Source: Fidelibacterota bacterium (GTDB lineage: Bacteria > Fidelibacterota > UBA8477). Taken from it: DNA of 12,266 nucleotides. The notes beneath the pieces are model-generated. The model saw nothing but the letters and a program-made list of their open reading frames with translations, had not been told where the DNA came from and did not search any database. The position numbers and the translations under genes were made by a program. The stretch covers positions 1-12,266 of the forward strand of contig JAIPJR010000071.1 in assembly GCA_021734045.1 (NCBI GenBank). Direction: 5' to 3'. This document shows positions 6,957 through 12,266 of the stretch, piece by piece. Each line of letters begins with the position of its first letter. The stretch's first letter is position 1.

Positions 6957-9155
6957 CTATTTCATGAGGATGATCTTACGCGTTTCGTGTTTCTGTGCCG
7001 TTGACAGCCTGACGAAATAGAGTCCCGAGGGTCGGGTTGACGCATCCCAGTTAATGCGGTGGTTCCCCGATTCCAGACGACCGGTATTGAGTATTTGTAT
7101 TTCCCGTCCCATGAGATCATACACCGTCAGCGTCACCTGGCCGGCCGAGACCAGATTAAACTGGATGGTGGTACTGGGATTAAAGGGATTGGGATATGAG
7201 CTAAGATGTAACTTAAAATCCGTGGGGACATTTTCTGCACCATCAAAATCGAGTGTATAATATTCCGTACCCCCAGGTACTGTATTTCGAGATATTCTTG
7301 ACGGCTTGAACGCTTCTTTTAGCGCCTGTGGAGATCCGGGTGATCTTTTTGCCAACACATCTGATCTAATTATTTGGAGTGTGGCATCTTCAATATTTGC
7401 GTTACCGTTATATGCTTGCATTTTTACTTCAGCACCCGTTACCGGTTCAGCAGCAATACAGGTCTCACCGATAAAAAGCCCAACTTCCTGTGCCGTTTGA
7501 GGGTTATCAATGTTTTCGATAATTACTGGAGTATAGTCTGGTAATTCCTGCACATTAAAGGATGTCTGAGCCGGTTTAAAATCGGGAAGTTTGCCCAAAA
7601 GTAAGGTCTCTTCCCACTGAAGCATAACATCTTCGCTCGCAGTTAATTCATACATCGATCCGTAATCAAATCTAACACAAGGTGGATTAATACAGCCGGT
7701 ACTCCACTTAACGACCCAATTGCCATTCTGGTTAATCATGAACCAATGTTGACTTTTAATTGCTGTTAATACATCCAATACCTCTTGTGGTAGGGCATCC
7801 TCCGGGGCTTGGCTTCCCGGTAAGGTATAGGGTACCCAGTTAACACCGGAGTGAAGTTGAATAGGGGTCGTTGGATCAACCAAGTATCCAGATAGAGCTA
7901 AATTGTATTCCGGACTTTCAGTACTCATCGCAACTTTATAACCCTTGATACTGTTCATATTAAACGAAGGCCAGTTTCCATTAGCAAGATCATAATCAAT
8001 CACGGGAAATTGACCATTATCTTCGTATTGAACGCTCAAAGCATCCGGCGCCAGATCGCCCAGCACATCGGTGATGTCCGTTCCATTGTTGTTCGGCAGG
8101 ATCGGGAAGCCGACCCAATTGTATTGGCTTGAAAAGTGTTTTATATCAACATCTGGTAGGTTATGAAAATCGGTAAGACTAACAACGTTCCCCCCGCGAG
8201 GGAGATAGACTAGCTCATCATCAATCATTTCGATCCAGTCTTCAGCTGTATCATCGGGTGGTTCTGACATAACTGCTTTCATTCCTACCGGCGCTTCGGT
8301 GCCTCCAGGATAAGAATAAATACCACTTGTACTACTCCAGTATAGGGTATAATTGTCTCCATCTGTATCATTACGATAATTTCTATAAGCCCAGATCGCG
8401 TCGCCGTCGGAAAATGTAAAATTTAAATTACTTTGATTTGTGCTATTCTTAAACGTAGAGTTGCTCAAGGCTGCATGGATACCTTTTAGCACATCATAGC
8501 CATTTTCTTGAATGTTTTTCATGATCCACTTGAAGTAGATTTCTGAATCCACAACATTGTCAAGTGCATGAGGATCAAATTCATCCCACCAAATGCCTCC
8601 ACATCCATCAACACCGTTAAAAGTTTCAAGACCGCCGTTATCAAATAACCATTCATATCCAATGAGGTTAACGAGCCACTGTTTACTCGGCAGACCTCCA
8701 TTGTGTGCAAATGTGTAGGTTTTGGGGGCACCATTTGTCCCTTTTTCCCATACATATGGATGCGGATCTGGTACCGTAGTACATCCTGAAGACGCATTCC
8801 TAATATGCCCCATAATCAGAGTCACTTGTGCATCATCTATTTCAAGAATGTCTTCGCAGTATCGCCACAATTTCTTCGGTGCTGAAATATTTGCAGCACG
8901 GTTACCCCTATAAACATCTATTCCAAAAGGAGTATAAGTTACAATACCCCACCCTGAGGGATTTGATGCACCAAGCTGCTCTAATGCTGTTCCTTGCTTA
9001 TAAATAAAGTAATAGTTATTACACTCTGGCCGGGTATCATTGAGAGTAAATTTTTTATCCGATAAAACGCTCCATAACCGGCACGCATCAAGTTGTTTCG
9101 GTAGATAGAACATTGTTAGAATAGCGCTAAATGCTATAAATGATTTCAATTTCAC
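6957..9155 (-). CDS. Secreted class II glutamine amidotransferase-like protein with T9SS type A sorting domain
   Basis: A 732-residue exported protein. Residues 1-24 are a signal peptide and C25 directly follows A24. From C25 to about 320 it matches the YafJ/EgtC-type class II glutamine amidotransferase fold (N-terminal-nucleophile hydrolase). Motifs are CRLW (25-28, Cys nucleophile), SGWGI (67-71), GHIRNASSG (116-124, Arg119 for the glutamine carboxylate), TFAHNGG (148-154, Asn152/Gly153 oxyanion hole), VDSEIYF (202-208), DGDAIWAYR (250-258) and MSEPPDD (296-302). Residues about 340-520 hold two related modules starting NWVGFPILP (346) and NWVPYTLP (439). Residues about 645-732 are the T9SS sorting domain (YPNPFNP 654-660, GLYFVRL 711-717). 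The family releases ammonia from glutamine or cleaves gamma-glutamyl amides; the extracellular substrate here is unknown. The GTG start has AAGGAG (9163-9168) seven bases upstream. The 8341-8520 part is notably AT-rich. Confidence 0.88.
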   Translation of the reverse strand: MKLKSFIAFSAILTMFYLPKQLDACRLWSVLSDKKFTLNDTRPECNNYYFIYKQGTALEQLGASNPSGWGIVTYTPFGIDVYRGNRAANISAPKKLWRYCEDILEIDDAQVTLIMGHIRNASSGCTTVPDPHPYVWEKGTNGAPKTYTFAHNGGLPSKQWLVNLIGYEWLFDNGGLETFNGVDGCGGIWWDEFDPHALDNVVDSEIYFKWIMKNIQENGYDVLKGIHAALSNSTFKNSTNQSNLNFTFSDGDAIWAYRNYRNDTDGDNYTLYWSSTSGIYSYPGGTEAPVGMKAVMSEPPDDTAEDWIEMIDDELVYLPRGGNVVSLTDFHNLPDVDIKHFSSQYNWVGFPILPNNNGTDITDVLGDLAPDALSVQYEDNGQFPVIDYDLANGNWPSFNMNSIKGYKVAMSTESPEYNLALSGYLVDPTTPIQLHSGVNWVPYTLPGSQAPEDALPQEVLDVLTAIKSQHWFMINQNGNWVVKWSTGCINPPCVRFDYGSMYELTASEDVMLQWEETLLLGKLPDFKPAQTSFNVQELPDYTPVIIENIDNPQTAQEVGLFIGETCIAAEPVTGAEVKMQAYNGNANIEDATLQIIRSDVLAKRSPGSPQALKEAFKPSRISRNTVPGGTEYYTLDFDGAENVPTDFKLHLSSYPNPFNPSTTIQFNLVSAGQVTLTVYDLMGREIQILNTGRLESGNHRINWDASTRPSGLYFVRLSTAQKHETRKIILMK

Positions 9156-9523
9156 GGGATTTCTCCTTCTGGTTTTTAAATTATGATTGTGAACCGAATA
9201 ATACAGGAAAAATCAGATAAAGCCTGACATGGGCTGGCACCTCCGGTTCGGGCAGAAAAAGCCGTTAATAATTATTGTGTTTACAAACAATATCCGCTGC
9301 TATAAGCAACATCAATTAAGATCATACAAACTATTTTGTATTATTCGTTAGGTAGTAATCTCAACAACGGGGGGGTAAATACAAGCTATTTTTACGATAA
9401 AATCAATCGGATTAGTACGGTTCTTGCGTCATAAAACACCGAAATCAGGTTTAGCGGAATTCTCGGCAGGTAATCAACCAATTCACGAGGATTATTCTAC
9501 TTGATTGATTTAATTATCCGGTT
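9156..9523. promoter_or_regulatory. Divergent control region between the amidotransferase and LtaS-like genes
   Basis: This 368-bp region must carry the promoters of two divergent genes. It is AT-rich, contains no convincing ORF and includes two palindromes (9278-9289 and 9321-9344). The heptamer TACAAAC occurs at 9282-9288 and again at 9325-9331, 43 bases apart. A TTTACA (9280-9285) followed by TATAAG (9301-9306) resembles a sigma-70 promoter, but its 15-base spacer is short. No match to the Bacteroidota TAnnTTTG box with good spacing was found. A G7 run lies near 9370. Confidence 0.5.
9321..9344. promoter_or_regulatory. Palindromic operator-like site
   Basis: ATACAAA (9324-9330) and TTTGTAT (9335-9341) are perfect inverted repeats around CTAT. 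After one mismatch the symmetry continues two bases on each side, giving 9 of 10 matching positions per arm. A 24-bp AT-rich palindrome between divergent genes suits a dimeric regulator. No T-tract and no GC-rich stem argue against a terminator. The regulator is unknown. Confidence 0.4.
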
Positions 9524-11515
9524 ATGTCAATCATCGTCAGGGACACCTTGAAAAAAATCCAATTGCCCGGAGTGGTGGTCATCGCGCTGTACTTCACCGC
9601 AATCATGTTTCTGTTTTTGGTCTGGCGCGGTCTCTGGATCTGGCAGTTGCGGGAATATACAGCCACTCTGGAAACAGGACTCGTGTTCCGTGCTTTCGGT
9701 GTTGCTTTGCGATTGGACATGGTGGTGGCAGCCATTTTAACAGCTCCGGTATTGGTGATCGGTTTCATTCCGGGGAGCTTAAAACGCGAATGGGGACGGC
9801 AGGCAGTTTTGATCTGGACCGCGATGACAGGATTGTTGATCGGTACCGCCATGATTGTGGATATCGAATATTTTAGGGAATTCGATACCCATATCAATTT
9901 GATGGTAACGCAATACGGCGGCGGAACACAGGAAATCTGGGGCTTCTTTTGGGCATCATATCCTCTGGTTCGATATTTTCTGTTACTGATGGGGCTGACC
10001 GGGTTGTGGTGGTTAGGAATTACCCGACTCCTTCAGCGTATTCACGTTCAAGCTGCCAAACCACGATGGCTACCCATTCCAGCATTTTTACTGACACTGG
10101 CTCTATTGGTTATTGCCGGGAGAGGAGGGTTGCAGGAGCGGCCGGTGAATTGGGGCAATGCCATTTTCAGCAAAAACCACTTCGCCAATCAGATTGCCTT
10201 AAACCCGCTTTATTTCTTTGGGCGGAGTGTGGCTCAGTTGGCCGACGCGCGCAAGCTGAATGAAACCCTAAACTTTATGTCGCCGGATTCTGCTTGGCAA
10301 ATAACAGGTGAATTAGTTCGGGGAACGGATGAATACAGTGTTGACGCGAAAATTCCCCTGCGGCGTGTTCGTGCCGCTACCGGATCGCTTCGTCGACCCC
10401 ATGTGGTGCTGGTCATTCTGGAGACCTTTGCCGGTGAATATTGTGGTTACCTGAATCCTCAATATGCGGATATCACCCCACATCTGGATGAAATTGCCGC
10501 GCAGGGGTTGACCTTTCAGCGCTGCTTCGCCAATGGCCATCGTACTGCGCATGGCCTGGGGGCGATACTCTGTTCCTGGCCCAATCTGCCCGGGGCACCT
10601 GTCATCTATCGCGTGGAGGCTCAGCGCGAGATGCCCACGGCCGCCAGTATCCTGTCCCGACTTGGATTCGAGACCACGTTTCTCTATGGTGGTGATGTGG
10701 GTTTTGACAACATGGGTGGATTTTTTTATGCCAACGGTTACGACCGAATACTGGATAAATCAGCTTTTCCCAGGGAGACACCGGCAACCATGTGGGGTGT
10801 TTATGATGAATATTTGTTCGATCGTACCCTGGCGATCCTGGATACTGCCTCAACCCCACAATTTCTGACCGTGCTGACGGTTTCAAATCACCAGCCCTGG
10901 ACGCTGCCAAAACATCGGGAAGTCCAGGTTGCGCCCTATGAAAATCCGGATCATCCCAATGCTGACATGCTACGAACCATGCGCTATGTGGATCTTTCTA
11001 TTGGTGAGTTCCTGAAGAGTGCCCAATCCCGTTCCTGGTTTGATTCAACACTGTTTGTCTTTGTAAGCGATCACGGGCGGACATTACACCAGGGGCCATT
11101 TCACGATCCCAGAAATCACCGGATTGTAGGGCTGTTTTACGGGCCAAAATTACTGGGTGCACCAACCCAGGTGACCACCGTGACCAGTCAGGTGGATATT
11201 TTACCGACTATTCTGGGCGTGCTCAACGATTCCAGTGTCCATACCCTGTGGGGGCGCAATCGCCGCTTGCCCGGACCCGATTACGCCGGTATGTTGCGCA
11301 ATGAACGCTTCGATTGGTACACGGATGGCTATTTCTATGAAGAGATTTTAGGCGAAAATGGCCGTCTTTATCAATATGGCGACGACTGGAATTCGACCAG
11401 TGAAGACGTCACGGAATCGAACCCTGAAATTTATCAGCAATTACGACATCAGGCACATGGGTACCTCCAGGCAGCCTATTTCGGTTTTGAGCAGCGCGTT
11501 TTTACTGGTTATTAA
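9524..11515 (+). CDS. LtaS/OpgB-like membrane phosphoglycerol (or phosphoethanolamine) transferase
   Basis: A 663-residue member of the alkaline-phosphatase superfamily, LtaS type. Five predicted transmembrane helices (about 15-36, 56-83, 94-113, 147-168, 183-200) are followed by a linker containing the family-like RPVNWGN...NQIALNPLYFF (206-232) and an extracytoplasmic sulfatase-fold domain (about 291-580). By comparison with LtaS, E300 (VILETF), T341 (NGHRTAHG, the nucleophile), D516 and H517 (VSDHG) are metal/catalytic residues and H456 (SNHQPW) a substrate contact; FLYGGDVGFDNMGGFF (386-401) is also typical. Family members move glycerol-phosphate or phosphoethanolamine from a lipid onto envelope polymers or periplasmic glucans. 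A didermic host makes lipoteichoic acid unlikely. ATG 9524 is the first start after an in-frame TGA about 18 bases upstream, and no Shine-Dalgarno is close. aroC follows after 56 bp. Confidence 0.9.
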   Translation: MSIIVRDTLKKIQLPGVVVIALYFTAIMFLFLVWRGLWIWQLREYTATLETGLVFRAFGVALRLDMVVAAILTAPVLVIGFIPGSLKREWGRQAVLIWTAMTGLLIGTAMIVDIEYFREFDTHINLMVTQYGGGTQEIWGFFWASYPLVRYFLLLMGLTGLWWLGITRLLQRIHVQAAKPRWLPIPAFLLTLALLVIAGRGGLQERPVNWGNAIFSKNHFANQIALNPLYFFGRSVAQLADARKLNETLNFMSPDSAWQITGELVRGTDEYSVDAKIPLRRVRAATGSLRRPHVVLVILETFAGEYCGYLNPQYADITPHLDEIAAQGLTFQRCFANGHRTAHGLGAILCSWPNLPGAPVIYRVEAQREMPTAASILSRLGFETTFLYGGDVGFDNMGGFFYANGYDRILDKSAFPRETPATMWGVYDEYLFDRTLAILDTASTPQFLTVLTVSNHQPWTLPKHREVQVAPYENPDHPNADMLRTMRYVDLSIGEFLKSAQSRSWFDSTLFVFVSDHGRTLHQGPFHDPRNHRIVGLFYGPKLLGAPTQVTTVTSQVDILPTILGVLNDSSVHTLWGRNRRLPGPDYAGMLRNERFDWYTDGYFYEEILGENGRLYQYGDDWNSTSEDVTESNPEIYQQLRHQAHGYLQAAYFGFEQRVFTGY

Positions 11516-11571
11516 CCTTTTCAAGCTCCAATTTTTACCCAAAAGTTGATACCCATATTTCAAGATCGAGT

Positions 11572-12266
11572 ATGAACATGTTAACACGACTCAAATTTTT
11601 AACAGCAGGTGAATCACACGGACCCGGGTTGACGGGGATTATTGAGGGCTTACCGGCGGGTATTCCACTCAGGGTTGCTGATCTTCGGGCCGAACTCAAA
11701 CGCCGCCAGCAGGGTGTGGGTCGCGGCAAGCGGATGCAGATTGAAGACGAACAGGTGGAAATTCACAGTGGTGTGCGCTACGGAAAAACCCTGGGGTCGC
11801 CAGTGTCGCTCTGGTTGCCGAATCGCGACTGGAAAAACTGGCAGAAGCAGATGAAGATTGAAGCCAGTGATGATCCCGCCACACCGGTGACGTTACCTCG
11901 ACCGGGACACGCTGATCTGGCTGGCGCTTTGAAATACGATACCGATGATATTCGCAACATCCTGGAGCGGGCATCGGCCCGGGAAACGGCGATGCGGGTA
12001 GCGTTGGGCGCGACTGCCAAGCGCTTTCTGGAAGAATTGGGAATCCGCATCACCAGTCAGGTCGTTCAAATCGGGAAGGTTGCGGCACGGCTGAATCCGG
12101 TTACACCCGAGACAGATTTAGCGGAACTGGAACGGCAGGTTGATGTTTCGCTGGTGCGCTGTCCGGATGAAAAAACCACCCGGCTCATGGTGGCGGAGAT
12201 CGAGGGCGCCGGCGCGGAAGGGGATTCCGTAGGTGGGCGATTCGAAGTCATTGCCAGTGGATTACC
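11572..12266 (+). CDS. aroC: Chorismate synthase, N-terminal 231 residues (3' end outside window)
   Basis: Converts EPSP to chorismate by anti-1,4-elimination of phosphate, needing reduced FMN; last step of the shikimate pathway. The visible part matches the family throughout: FLTAGESHGPGLTGIIEGLP (9-28, His16 of the first signature), RRQQGVGRGKRM (residues about 44-55), HSGVRYGKTLGSPVSLWL and NRDWKNW, RPGHADLAGALKYD, then DIRNILERASARETA-type FMN-site residues. The frame is open to the window edge, about 60% of a normal-length protein. The start is ambiguous: ATG 11572 and ATG 11578 are two codons apart. GAG (11568-11570) sits one base before the first but seven before the second, so 11578 may be the true start. 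It lies 56 bp after the LtaS-like gene on the same strand; no terminator is seen between them, so readthrough is possible. Confidence 0.95.
   Translation, partial: MNMLTRLKFLTAGESHGPGLTGIIEGLPAGIPLRVADLRAELKRRQQGVGRGKRMQIEDEQVEIHSGVRYGKTLGSPVSLWLPNRDWKNWQKQMKIEASDDPATPVTLPRPGHADLAGALKYDTDDIRNILERASARETAMRVALGATAKRFLEELGIRITSQVVQIGKVAARLNPVTPETDLAELERQVDVSLVRCPDEKTTRLMVAEIEGAGAEGDSVGGRFEVIASGL

Noticed and set aside
9275-9306. Sigma-70-like promoter TTTACA / TATAAG
   Set aside because: The 15-base spacer is short, and FCB bacteria often use different promoter consensus sequences; not strong enough to call as a separate site.
1-12266. CRISPR arrays, tRNA or rRNA genes, toxin-antitoxin or phage-defence cassettes
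   Set aside because: No regularly spaced repeats, cloverleaf-like segments, rRNA cores or defence-family motifs were seen on either strand.

Overview
The window looks like chromosomal DNA of a Gram-negative, didermic bacterium of the Bacteroidota/Fibrobacterota/Chlorobiota (FCB) superphylum. The clearest sign is that two large secreted proteins both end in a type IX secretion (T9SS) type A sorting domain, with the YPNPFNP hallmark and a GxYFVRL...K tail. A lipoprotein and a beta-rich exported protein fit an outer membrane. Calditrichota-, Marinimicrobia- or Ignavibacteria-like lineages are plausible, but the sequence alone does not settle the phylum.

Layout. Positions 1-138 appear to be the right end of an IS21-family insertion sequence: the tail of an ORF, two 24-bp terminal repeats and a TGACA tip. 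A complete DUF2200 gene (143-496) starts 4 bases after this tip. Next come a lipoprotein (686-1273) and a beta-rich exported protein (1304-1906), 30 bp apart and probably co-transcribed. A 360-bp gene-free stretch (1907-2266) holds two strong hairpins and repeat-like DNA. The shikimate genes aroA (2267-3529) and aroE (3628-4497) follow on the plus strand. On the minus strand are two T9SS cargo proteins: a beta-helix/DUF1565 protein (4557-6857) and a secreted class II glutamine amidotransferase-like protein (6957-9155). A divergent 368-bp control region (9156-9523) leads to a five-helix LtaS-like phosphoglycerol transferase (9524-11515). The window ends inside aroC (from 11572).

How it fits together. 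AroE makes shikimate, AroA makes EPSP (after shikimate kinase, not seen here) and AroC converts EPSP to chorismate, so three pathway enzymes lie within 10 kb, interrupted by an envelope/secretion block with two genes on the opposite strand. The most unusual gene is the secreted amidotransferase. Its predicted signal-peptide cleavage falls immediately before the cysteine that should be the N-terminal catalytic nucleophile, so export itself may unmask the active site. No tRNA, rRNA or CRISPR array was seen.
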